Source: Opitutales bacterium (lineage in GTDB: Bacteria > Verrucomicrobiota > Verrucomicrobiia > Opitutales > T3Sed10-336). From it: a stretch of 6,282 bases of DNA. Under the pieces are notes generated by a model. That model had not been told where the DNA came from, ran no database searches, and saw only the letters and a list, made by a program, of their open reading frames with translations. Both the position numbers and the translations under genes were made by a program. The stretch is taken from NCBI GenBank assembly GCA_007132315.1, contig SLOW01000326.1, positions 1 to 6,282 of the forward strand. Direction: 5' to 3'. Below are positions 1 to 5,662 of the stretch, piece after piece (position 1 is the first letter of the stretch; each line of letters starts with the position of its first letter).

Positions 1-2
1 GA

Positions 3-386
3 CAGCCCGGTGCGCAGCCGCTGTCGGGCTCGGCCGGGTTGACCGATATCGAAACGTTGCTGCCGGAAGCCCGCGTCATCGGCTCGCCGGCCTCAAGTGG
101 CGATGCCGTTCCGCTCTCCGGCGGCGCGGCCACGCCGGTCGGCGCCGCCTCTGTCGTCGATCCGGAAGCGGAATTGATTGTCGTGATCGACAATGGCGAC
201 GGTTCCGGCGAGGACGTGGTGCGGCGGATACGGGCTTCCGGGAATAGGCGGGTGGTGCTGTTGACCGGGGGCGAGCGGATTTTGAATCGCGACGGACGCT
301 CCGGGTTGGAGCGCCGGTCGCTGGGGATTCAGGTCATCGACGCATCCGAAGTCGAAAGCCAACAGGAAGGAGGGTCCCAACAGTGA
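3..386 (+). CDS. Rhodanese-like domain protein, C-terminal part (5' end outside window)
   Basis: The frame is open to the left edge, so this is the last 127 residues of a longer protein; a TTG at 39 could serve as a start, but the frame continues upstream in similar composition. The recognisable part is the stretch ELIVVIDNGDG followed by a helix (EDVVRRIRASG) and RRVVLLTGG, which fits the second half of a rhodanese fold: active-site strand and loop, helix, then the 'xxLxGG' strand-turn. In active rhodaneses a Cys follows the strand ending (VVYC); here the aligned position is Asp, so sulfurtransferase activity is unlikely and a binding or structural role is possible. The segment before it is rich in Ala, Gly, Ser and Pro and resembles a linker. 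The stop overlaps the next gene's start (GTGA), which implies translational coupling. The rhodanese assignment rests on fold pattern only and could be wrong. Confidence 0.7.
   Translation, partial: QPGAQPLSGSAGLTDIETLLPEARVIGSPASSGDAVPLSGGAATPVGAASVVDPEAELIVVIDNGDGSGEDVVRRIRASGNRRVVLLTGGERILNRDGRSGLERRSLGIQVIDASEVESQQEGGSQQ
364..373 (+). promoter_or_regulatory. Strong ribosome binding site for the GTG start at 383
   Basis: AGGAAGGAGG contains an almost ideal Shine-Dalgarno core (GGAGG at 369-373), nine bases before a GTG. It supports the GTG at 383 as the start of the large secreted protein, although that codon overlaps the stop of the preceding gene. Confidence 0.75.
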
Positions 387-2281
387 GCGCGCGGTTATCG
401 AATCGTTTGCGGATTGCAACGGGTGCGATCGGAGTGGCACCAACAAAAAGCGGATTCTTCCCGTTCGCGGCGTTTCTGCTGGTCGGCGTTTGCGCGCCCC
501 TGGCGGCCGCGGCGGAACCGGTGGCGGGGAACGTGACCCGCGGGGGGTTTACAGTCTTCTGGGAATCGGAGACGGAGGGTTCCCCCGAAGTCCGGGTGTA
601 CGCCGACAGCGCCGGCGCCGAACCGCTAACGGACGGCGTTCGCCGCGAGGCGTTTCCCCAGGCGGAGGCGCCGGGAGCGCATCTCGATGTGTACCAGCGC
701 GCCGAGCGACGTGAGTTGCGGGAAGCGCAGGCGGAGCGCGGTTTGATGGCGGTGCGGGTCGGCGGGCTCGCGGCCGATACGGTGTATTATTTCGAAGCCG
801 GGGTTCGCGATGAATCCGGTGTGTATCAGGCCATCGGGGACGATCTCACCGAAGTCCGCACTGCTCCGGCGACGCCGTTTGTTGCGGATTACCGGCAGGT
901 TGTCGTCGATTTTGAGGACGGTGCCGCCGGTTCCGTGGCCGTGCTTCGCGCGCCGGGCACCCTGGCTCCCCTGGTGGCCGTGGTAGGAGACTCCGCGGGG
1001 GGAGCGGCGCGCGCGTGGTTCGCGTTGTCCGGACTGCTCGACGAGGCTTCGGGCGGGGCGTACGTACCCGACGAGAACTGGAATTTCACCGTCACGCACC
1101 ATCCCGGCGGTTTTGAGCAGCCGTCGATGTCCGGTCAGGCTCCCTACGACGGCGCGTTCCATATCGCCGGGACCACGACGCTCGCGTTTGAAATGTTCGT
1201 CGATGTGGAGATCGCCGAGTTCGTCTTTGATCCGATCGGCGATCAGATGGCCGGGCAACCGTTCGCAGTGACGATTGTGGCGCGCGACTCCGCCGGCGGA
1301 GTCGCGGCCGGGTTTTCCGGCACGGTTGAGTTGGCGACGAACGGGGAACTGGAATCGGGCGGTTCGACCGGGGCGTTCGAAGGCGGCGTCCTCGACGGCC
1401 ACCTGGTGACCATTGGCAATACCGGTGACTTCGCGCTGAACGCGTCGCACCCCGCTTCCGGAACCGAGGGGACGAGCGATCCGTTCGCGGTGATGACCGA
1501 TTGGGAGAACTGGCTGGCGCTGAACGTGGATCCCGAGGATCTCAAGGATTCCCTGCGGGAACAGCGTCTGGCCGATCCGGATGGCAGCGGTCAGCCGAGT
1601 TTGCTGCGTTACGCGTTCGACCTGCCGTTCGACGGATACGAGCCGGCGCCGGTCGAACGCGATACGGTGGACGAGGACGGGGAACGTCACCTGACGGTGA
1701 GTTTCCGGCGTCTGCAATACGCCCCCGACGTGCGCTACGTGGTGATGGGAAGCGACGACATGAACGGCTGGGAGATCATCGACGTGGTGAATCCCGGATC
1801 CCCCGAATGGGTGACCGTACGCGATGAGCGGCCGGTTTCCGAGACGGACAGGCGCTTTATGCGGGTAGGACTGGTGGGCGCTCACACCTACGATTTCTGG
1901 AGAACCGGGGAGTTCGGCCTCGCCGCCCTCAACGATCCTACCATAAGCGGTCCGGAAGCGGATCCCGGCGACCACGGCGTGACCAACCTGGAACGTTATG
2001 CCCTGGGGATGGGCGGACCGGATCCGGACCTGGCCCGGCTGCCCGAGCGCCGGTTGATATCGGAAAACGGCGCGGACTATCAGGAACTGGTGTTCGAGCG
2101 TCGGGCGGCGGGCGAGGACGTGCTTTACCGGGTGGAGGCCACCTCGGATTTTCCCAATTGGGAGACGATTGAGGAGTTCGGTCCCGGATCCCCGGTGGAG
2201 ATGGTTGTGCGCGACACGCAACCCGTGCCCGAGTCCGGCTACCGATTCATACGCCTCACGATCCTGGAGGCGGAAGAATAG
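383..2281 (+). CDS. Exported multidomain protein: FnIII-like, Ig-like and two tandem C-terminal modules
   Basis: The protein has 632 residues. It begins with a long n-region and a hydrophobic stretch (about 25-43, FFPFAAFLLVGVCAPLAAAA), a signal peptide probably cleaved near residue 44. Residues about 45-162 look like a fibronectin type III domain: strands GGFTVFWESE, EVRVYAD and a late 'LAADTVYYFEAGVRDESG' typical of the F-G region. Residues 170-275 have no match I recognise. Residues about 277-370 resemble a bacterial Ig-like domain (AGQPFAVTIVARDSAGGVAAGFSG). Two related modules follow (about 375-498 and 505-628), each with a DPDGxG/DPGDxG-type loop, a YA-containing helix, a 'W' strand and a VRDxxPV...RFxR end. 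These modules are frequent in verrucomicrobial exported proteins. It has no C-terminal anchor or PEP-CTERM signal. It sits in an operon between the rhodanese-like gene and the PEP-CTERM gene. No catalytic motif is visible, so a binding or matrix role is inferred. Confidence 0.9.
   Translation: MSARLSNRLRIATGAIGVAPTKSGFFPFAAFLLVGVCAPLAAAAEPVAGNVTRGGFTVFWESETEGSPEVRVYADSAGAEPLTDGVRREAFPQAEAPGAHLDVYQRAERRELREAQAERGLMAVRVGGLAADTVYYFEAGVRDESGVYQAIGDDLTEVRTAPATPFVADYRQVVVDFEDGAAGSVAVLRAPGTLAPLVAVVGDSAGGAARAWFALSGLLDEASGGAYVPDENWNFTVTHHPGGFEQPSMSGQAPYDGAFHIAGTTTLAFEMFVDVEIAEFVFDPIGDQMAGQPFAVTIVARDSAGGVAAGFSGTVELATNGELESGGSTGAFEGGVLDGHLVTIGNTGDFALNASHPASGTEGTSDPFAVMTDWENWLALNVDPEDLKDSLREQRLADPDGSGQPSLLRYAFDLPFDGYEPAPVERDTVDEDGERHLTVSFRRLQYAPDVRYVVMGSDDMNGWEIIDVVNPGSPEWVTVRDERPVSETDRRFMRVGLVGAHTYDFWRTGEFGLAALNDPTISGPEADPGDHGVTNLERYALGMGGPDPDLARLPERRLISENGADYQELVFERRAAGEDVLYRVEATSDFPNWETIEEFGPGSPVEMVVRDTQPVPESGYRFIRLTILEAEE
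1283..1306. repeat. 24-bp perfect palindrome inside the coding sequence
   Basis: The half-site CGCGACTCCGCC is followed directly by its exact reverse complement with no spacer. It lies in the Ig-like domain and encodes ARDSAGGVA. The coding context and high GC content make chance plausible, but a 12-base half-site without mismatch is longer than usual. Confidence 0.8.
1505..1876 (+). repeat. C-terminal module, copy 1 (protein-level repeat)
   Basis: Residues about 375-498 of the secreted protein. Landmarks are LADPDGSGQPSLLRYAFDL, RYVVMGSDDMNGWEII and PGSPEWVTVRDERPV followed by RRFMRVGLV. Each landmark recurs about 130 residues later in copy 2, so the two arose by duplication. Identity is moderate, so the duplication is not recent. 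At the DNA level only short matches such as CCCGGATCCCC survive. Confidence 0.8.
1895..2266 (+). repeat. C-terminal module, copy 2 (protein-level repeat)
   Basis: Residues about 505-628. Landmarks are ADPGDHGVTNLERYALGM, LYRVEATSDFPNWETI and PGSPVEMVVRDTQPV followed by YRFIRLTIL. The order and spacing match copy 1. The 'NLERYALGM' helix is closer than copy 1 to the form usually seen in this family (NLLEYALGL). Confidence 0.8.
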
Positions 2282-2295
2282 AATTTATGGAATAC

Positions 2296-2300
2296 GAGGG
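2296..2300 (+). promoter_or_regulatory. Ribosome binding site for the PEP-CTERM gene
   Basis: GAGGG lies nine bases before the ATG at 2310. It fixes that ATG as the start even though the frame is open further upstream into the preceding gene. The upstream part of the frame is an out-of-frame shadow of the secreted protein. Confidence 0.6.
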
Positions 2301-2309
2301 ATTGGACCA

Positions 2310-3056
2310 ATGAAGCGAATACATCGATTTTGTTTTATGGCGTTCAGCGCCTGGTTGGGAGGCGTTCCGGCGGCGGGAGCCTTGATTCTCCCCGGAGATC
2401 CGGCCGATTACGAGGCCCAGCGCCAGCAGTTCGAAGCCTCGGGCACGGTCACCGCCGTACGGGGCGATCATGAATCTCTGCAGCTGTTCAGCCGGGATTT
2501 CGGCGGATTCGCGCTGGAAGAGGGTCGGCCGATCTATCAGTTCGACTTGTCCGCACTTGACCAGCCCCTGGCGTCGGCTGTGTTTTCGGTGGAGTTGCTG
2601 TCGGTTGACACGAATGTCGATTACGCTGTCGAGATTTGGGGGAGCCAAAGCAACCTGGCGGGGCCGTTGACGGCCGGCGAGTCCGGTTCCGGAGGGCAGT
2701 TCGCGGCGTCCGGATACGAACCCGTTCGCGAACCCGGGGTCTTTCTGGCCGACCAGGGTACCGCGCTGGGGCGGGTCTTCCTCGATATAACCGGGTATCT
2801 CAACGACCGTTACGCCGAGTGGGCGAATGGAGGGGACTCGTGGGCGTACCTGCGTTTGCAGTCCGCCGACACCTTCGCCCTGGGATCCGGCGTTGATGCC
2901 ACGTTCACCTTCGCTTCCGCTGATCATCCGAATTTGGCATTTCAACCGTCCATCGAAACCGTCGCCATCCCCGAGCCCGCGCACGCCGCCCTGCTCACCG
3001 CCCTCGCCGGCGCCTGGCTCCTCTGGCACCGGCTCCGGAAGGTGTGGTCCCGGTGA
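2310..3056 (+). CDS. PEP-CTERM sorting domain protein with DNRLRE-like domain
   Basis: The protein has 248 residues. Its signal peptide has KR near the N-terminus, a hydrophobic core (FCFMAFSAWLGGVPAAGA) and likely cleavage near residue 24. The body (about 45-218) resembles a DNRLRE-type beta domain, as found in many secreted PEP-CTERM proteins: YQFDLSALDQPLASAVFSVE, later LDITGYLNDRY, a strand WAYLRLQS and an ending FASADHPNLAFQPSI. The C-terminus carries the tripartite sorting signal: IPEP (220-223), a hydrophobic helix (about 225-240) and a basic tail (RLRKVWSR). In the known system, exosortase/EpsH-type enzymes recognise this signal in the inner membrane, usually in bacteria that make exopolysaccharide. 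No exosortase gene is in the window. The gene starts 28 bases after the large secreted protein, so co-transcription is likely. The domain assignment is less certain than the sorting signal. Confidence 0.9.
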   Translation: MKRIHRFCFMAFSAWLGGVPAAGALILPGDPADYEAQRQQFEASGTVTAVRGDHESLQLFSRDFGGFALEEGRPIYQFDLSALDQPLASAVFSVELLSVDTNVDYAVEIWGSQSNLAGPLTAGESGSGGQFAASGYEPVREPGVFLADQGTALGRVFLDITGYLNDRYAEWANGGDSWAYLRLQSADTFALGSGVDATFTFASADHPNLAFQPSIETVAIPEPAHAALLTALAGAWLLWHRLRKVWSR

Positions 3057-3140
3057 CGACCGTTGCGAAGGGAACGGGTTTTGCATTCGACCCAAGGATA
3101 TCCGTCCGGGGCGCGTCAAACCCCTGTCGATTCATTGTTC

Positions 3141-3587
3141 ATGAAAAGGGATCCATTGACGCGAAATTCAATCCGAAACGGTTCGGTGCCGGAGCGCCTG
3201 CCTTCCTGGAATGCCGTGAAGGTAGCCGAGGAGGGGGGCTGTCGGGTTCTTCGAATCAAATACTGTCCGCATTACCGGATTCGTTGTTTCGTGATCCTCG
3301 CTTTGTTGCTTGGGACCTTTCCGGTGTTGTTCGTGTTCTTCGGGGGGGCGGTGGCCGCGGGAGGATTGGTGGTGTCGTTGGTTATCTCGCTTGCGGTTAT
3401 GGCCGCGCTCTTCAGGAAGTTGGACGGCGCCGAACTGTTTCGGGTGGATTTGGAGAAGGGTGTGATTGTTAAATCCACGGGATTCGAAGTGTCCCTCGCG
3501 CGCGCCACGATTTACGAACTGCATTACAACGGGCGGGGCACCTGGTCCTGGCGAATGAGAATGGTTGGTGTCCGTTGTTTGCGGTGA
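3141..3587 (+). CDS. Two-helix membrane protein, apparently cut short by a frameshift
   Basis: As it stands the frame gives 148 residues. A polar N-terminus (1-48) is followed by two hydrophobic helices (about 49-68 and 72-91) separated by a GG-containing turn. A beta-rich segment follows (FRVDLEKGVIVKSTGFEVSL, then ATIYELHYN), in the style of a membrane-anchored PH-like or DUF domain. After residue 133 the composition changes abruptly to TWSWRMRMVGVRCLR, rich in Trp and Arg, while convincing sequence continues in the -1 frame to 3766. The ATG at 3141 has no clear Shine-Dalgarno; a TTG at 3063 would add 26 residues of unconvincing sequence. I do not recognise the family. It lies 84 bases after the PEP-CTERM gene, possibly in the same transcript. 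Confidence 0.55.
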   Translation: MKRDPLTRNSIRNGSVPERLPSWNAVKVAEEGGCRVLRIKYCPHYRIRCFVILALLLGTFPVLFVFFGGAVAAGGLVVSLVISLAVMAALFRKLDGAELFRVDLEKGVIVKSTGFEVSLARATIYELHYNGRGTWSWRMRMVGVRCLR

Positions 3588-3766
3588 ATGAAGCCAGGCC
3601 AGCCGTTTCGCCGATGGGATTGTCGTGCGCGCAGTCGAATATCGACTACCGCATCAAGCAGATTTACTCTTCCGACAACCTTCCGGGAGAGATGCAGGCT
3701 GTCCTCGGAACGCCTCTTCGGGAGCCCTCCGCCGGGCACGAGATTGCCCGGACGCGTTCCGGTTGA
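3539..3766 (+). pseudogene. Out-of-frame C-terminal continuation of the two-helix membrane protein
   Basis: Read in the -1 frame relative to the upstream gene, this segment encodes 75 residues beginning HLVLANENGWCPLFAVNEAR and ending EIARTRSG before a TGA. The amino acid mix is varied, whereas the other forward frame here is full of Arg and Ser. It has no start codon of its own at the left end; the first candidate is a TTG at 3575. One extra base in the G run at 3535-3538 would join the two parts into a protein of about 208 residues reading NGRG-HLVLANENG. I infer a one-base deletion, a sequencing error or, less likely, programmed -1 frameshifting. Confidence 0.55.
3732..3751. repeat. Hairpin at the end of the frameshifted gene
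   Basis: CCGGGCA and TGCCCGG form a perfect 7-bp stem around a 6-base loop. No T run follows, so intrinsic termination is not supported. It overlaps the last codons of the out-of-frame continuation. Confidence 0.45.
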
Positions 3767-3789
3767 GCGATGGATGCCCGCGGTCCCGG

Positions 3790-3824
3790 GTGCCTTCAGG
3801 CACGCGGAGACGGGTGTGCCTGAA
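3790..3824. terminator. Overlapping alternative hairpins between convergent genes
   Basis: GTGCC-TTCA-GGCAC (3790-3803) makes a compact 5-bp stem with a tetraloop. The segment TTCAGGCAC (3795-3803) can instead pair with GTGCCTGAA (3816-3824) to give a 9-bp stem with a 12-base loop. The two structures are mutually exclusive. There is no U tract on either strand, so a role in ending transcription or protecting the 3' end is only inferred from its position after the + strand gene and before the convergent transporter. Confidence 0.35.
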
Positions 3825-3841
3825 CGGATCGCGGCAATCGG

Positions 3842-3863
3842 AGAACGATCGGCTTATCGTTCT
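3842..3863. terminator. Hairpin spanning the transporter stop codon
   Basis: AGAACGAT (3842-3849) and ATCGTTCT (3856-3863) form a perfect 8-bp stem with loop CGGCTT. The transporter's stop codon (3854-3856, - strand) sits at the edge of the loop. There is no clear T run on either side, so its action as a terminator for the convergent genes is uncertain. Confidence 0.35.
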
Positions 3864-5245
3864 TGTGACCCGCCTACGCTGCCATCGTCACCCAGTCCTG
3901 CACTGAGCGCGCGCCGTTTCAACACCGCCAGCAAGCCGCCGAGCAGGAGCAGGGCGATCAGGTTGGGGGCGGCCATGAGGCCGTTGAGGGTGTCGGCTAT
4001 GCCCCAAATCAGTTCCAGGTCCATCAGTGCTCCTACTGGAATGAAACAGAGAAACAGCACCCGGTACGGCACCGCGCTCCGGCGTCCCAAGACGTATTCG
4101 CAACTCTTCTCGCCGTAAAAATTCCAGGTTAGCATTGTGGTGTAGGAAAACAGTACCAACGCGATCAGGACCAGGTAACCCCCTGCGCCGGGGAGCCCCA
4201 TCATGAACGCGTTGCCGGCCAGTTCGGCTCCCGTGGCGCCGGATTCCAGCGCCCCCGTCACCATGATCACCAGGGCCGTCATCGTGCAAACCACGATGGT
4301 GTCGATAAATACCTCCCAGATTGCCCACATGCCCTGTCCAACCGGCCGATTACGCGACTGGGCGTACACAATGGAGGCGGATCCCAGGCCGGCCTCGTTG
4401 GAGAAAATCCCCCGCGCTATCCCGTAACGAATCGCTTCCGCCACCAGTGCTCCGGCGAAACCGCCAGCCGCCGGTGCGGGCGCGAATGCGTGATGGAAGA
4501 TCGCGCCCAGTGCAGACGGTACGGCATCCACGTGCAACATTAGGATGATAACGGCACCGGCGACGTAAAGAATCGCCATCGACGGCACCAACCGCTCCGC
4601 CGTCTTGCCAATGCGTTTAATTCCTCCCAGCGTCACTACGCCCACCAGAACGAGTGCGGCGATCCCAGCGAACCAATTCGGCACGGCGAACCCGCTTTCC
4701 AGGGCATGGGCCAGTGTGTTCGCCTGAACCATGTTGCCGATGCCGAAGGCCGCCAACCCGGCGAACAGGGCGTACAGAACCGCCAGCGGTTTCCACTTTG
4801 GTCCCAATCCCTTCTCGATGTAATAAAAGACTCCGCCCGAAATTCGGCCGTCCGCGTCCACCTGACGAAAATGTGTTCCCAAAGTGGCCTCGCCGAATTT
4901 TGTCGCCATTCCCACCAGCGCCACCACCCACATCCAAAAGACCGCTCCCGGACCGCCCAGTGCCATCGCCGTCGCCACACCGGCGATATTCCCCACGCCG
5001 ATGGTCGCCGCCATGGCCGAACTCACCGCCTGAAACGGACTCAGCGTTCCCACCGAATGTCCTTCCTGGCGCCCCCGTATCAGCCGCGCGAACGTGGCTC
5101 CCCAGATGTGACGAAAATGTGTGAACTGGAAAAATCCCAATCGGATCGTGAGGTAGAGCCCCGTCCCCACCAGCAGGATCATAAAAGGCGGACCCCAGAC
5201 AACCGCGTTCAGACGATCGTTAAACTCCTGGACAAAATCGATCAT
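3854..5245 (-). CDS. Alanine/glycine:cation symporter, AGCS family
   Basis: This is an inner-membrane secondary transporter of 463 residues, complete and of normal family length. The family takes up alanine and/or glycine together with Na+ or H+. Recognisable parts, in order: an N-terminus FNDRLNAVVWGPPFMILLVGTGLY... typical of the family; the conserved GVGNIAG segment (83-89), in the region of the broken helix that helps bind substrate; the family signature GGPGAVFWMWVVALVG (97-112); SGGVFYYIEKGLG (136-148); NMVQANTL (171-178); ARGIFSNEAGLGSA (277-290); and TTMLTWNFYGEKSCEYVLG (369-387). About 11 hydrophobic helices can be traced. The C-terminus is short, basic then Gly/Ser rich. The ATG fits the usual family N-terminus, but no Shine-Dalgarno sequence precedes it. 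It is transcribed convergently with the left-hand genes and divergently from the right-hand region, so it is probably monocistronic. Choice of alanine or glycine, and Na+ or H+, cannot be settled from sequence alone. Confidence 0.96.
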   Translation of the reverse strand: MIDFVQEFNDRLNAVVWGPPFMILLVGTGLYLTIRLGFFQFTHFRHIWGATFARLIRGRQEGHSVGTLSPFQAVSSAMAATIGVGNIAGVATAMALGGPGAVFWMWVVALVGMATKFGEATLGTHFRQVDADGRISGGVFYYIEKGLGPKWKPLAVLYALFAGLAAFGIGNMVQANTLAHALESGFAVPNWFAGIAALVLVGVVTLGGIKRIGKTAERLVPSMAILYVAGAVIILMLHVDAVPSALGAIFHHAFAPAPAAGGFAGALVAEAIRYGIARGIFSNEAGLGSASIVYAQSRNRPVGQGMWAIWEVFIDTIVVCTMTALVIMVTGALESGATGAELAGNAFMMGLPGAGGYLVLIALVLFSYTTMLTWNFYGEKSCEYVLGRRSAVPYRVLFLCFIPVGALMDLELIWGIADTLNGLMAAPNLIALLLLGGLLAVLKRRALSAGLGDDGSVGGSQER

Positions 5246-5308
5246 GCCACATGTCGGTTTTGCGAATCAATCGCACACGCACAAAAGAACACTTCAGGAC
5301 GGATCTGA

Positions 5309-5527
5309 CAATACAGGAATCCACGCCGCCAACAGCCGCTCCGTGGCTGCGGGGTCATTTGGCGATTTATCCCGGGTCGTTGGCTTGGGGTTGCGCGAGG
5401 ACCAACCAAACGATCAGATCGCCAATACGCGGTCAACTCTCTGGAAGAGGTTCTTGCCGCGCTGCTCGAGAAGCAAAGGGAGTGTTGGATCTCGGCGGTC
5501 ATTGATTCGCTCACTGGTTTGGAGTGA
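5309..5527 (+). pseudogene. Open segment without start codon, possible gene remnant
   Basis: The frame is open from just after a TGA (5306-5308) to the TGA at 5525-5527, giving 72 residues, but contains no ATG, GTG or TTG near its beginning. The last third is convincingly protein-like: AVNSLEEVLAALLEKQRECW then ISAVIDSLTGLE, an amphipathic helix pattern. The first part is Arg/Gly rich and looks like non-coding sequence. It may be the tail of a gene whose front was lost or lies in another frame (about 5390-5425 in the +1 frame reads LREDQPNDQIANT). Family unknown. Confidence 0.3.
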
Positions 5528-5644
5528 ATTATTATCCCGCTTCCCTGGTATATTGTGGCGTTTTGGTTTTCGGTGGCGTTGTGTCGTGTGGTCAACAGGA
5601 GATTGCGGCGGGAGAGACTGAAAGCTTGGTTGGGCGGGGCGTAG
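5528..5644 (+). CDS. Possible 38-residue single-helix membrane peptide
   Basis: Directly after the TGA at 5525-5527 and in the same frame, the sequence reads IIIPLPWYIVAFWFSVALCR followed by a strongly basic tail (VVNRRLRRERLKAWLGGA) and a TAG. This is the pattern of one membrane helix with aromatic borders and a cytoplasmic positive tail. No standard start codon precedes it: the first codons are ATT ATT ATC, and the first GTG (after WYI) would cut into the helix. It could use a rare ATT start coupled to the upstream stop, or be the middle of a gene split by stop codons. Confidence 0.3.
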   Translation: MIIPLPWYIVAFWFSVALCRVVNRRLRRERLKAWLGGA

Positions 5645-5662
5645 CCGGCGACGGCTCATCTT

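Larger units (their letters stand above)
5246..5662. other. 417-base stretch without a secure gene
   Basis: This lies between the transporter start and the unknown + strand gene. The part next to 5245 must hold the transporter's leader and presumably its promoter, but I see no convincing -35/-10 pair. The frames from 5244 or 5251 give mixed, low-quality peptides. The rightmost half has better protein-like sequence in the frame of the downstream gene (listed separately) but without ordinary start codons. Confidence 0.5.

Noticed and set aside
626..2221. 531-residue open frame on the - strand opposite the large secreted protein
   Set aside because: It is rich in His, Arg, Gly and Pro without domain-like segments, as expected for the antisense of a GC-rich gene. 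The + strand has a signal peptide and recognisable modules.
2256..3119. 287-residue open frame on the - strand opposite the PEP-CTERM gene
   Set aside because: Its composition is that of an antisense shadow, and the + strand gene has a ribosome binding site, signal peptide and sorting signal.
3588..4118. 176-residue + strand open frame
   Set aside because: It is dominated by Arg, Ser and Pro and lies largely opposite the end of the well-supported transporter gene.
4654..5308. Two long + strand open frames opposite the transporter
   Set aside because: Both are antisense shadows with Pro/Arg/His-rich sequence; the - strand frame matches the AGCS family throughout.
5260..5320. Possible promoter for the transporter (TTGTCA on the - strand)
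   Set aside because: At 17-base spacing the -10 position reads TCTTTT, which matches only half of the consensus, so it is not supported.
5333..5349. Short inverted repeat CAGCC/GGCTG
   Set aside because: A 5-bp stem with a 7-base loop is expected by chance in sequence of this GC content.
5242..5595. 117-residue - strand open frame upstream of the transporter
   Set aside because: The peptide has no recognisable domain, helix pattern or ribosome binding site, and it overlaps better candidates on the + strand.
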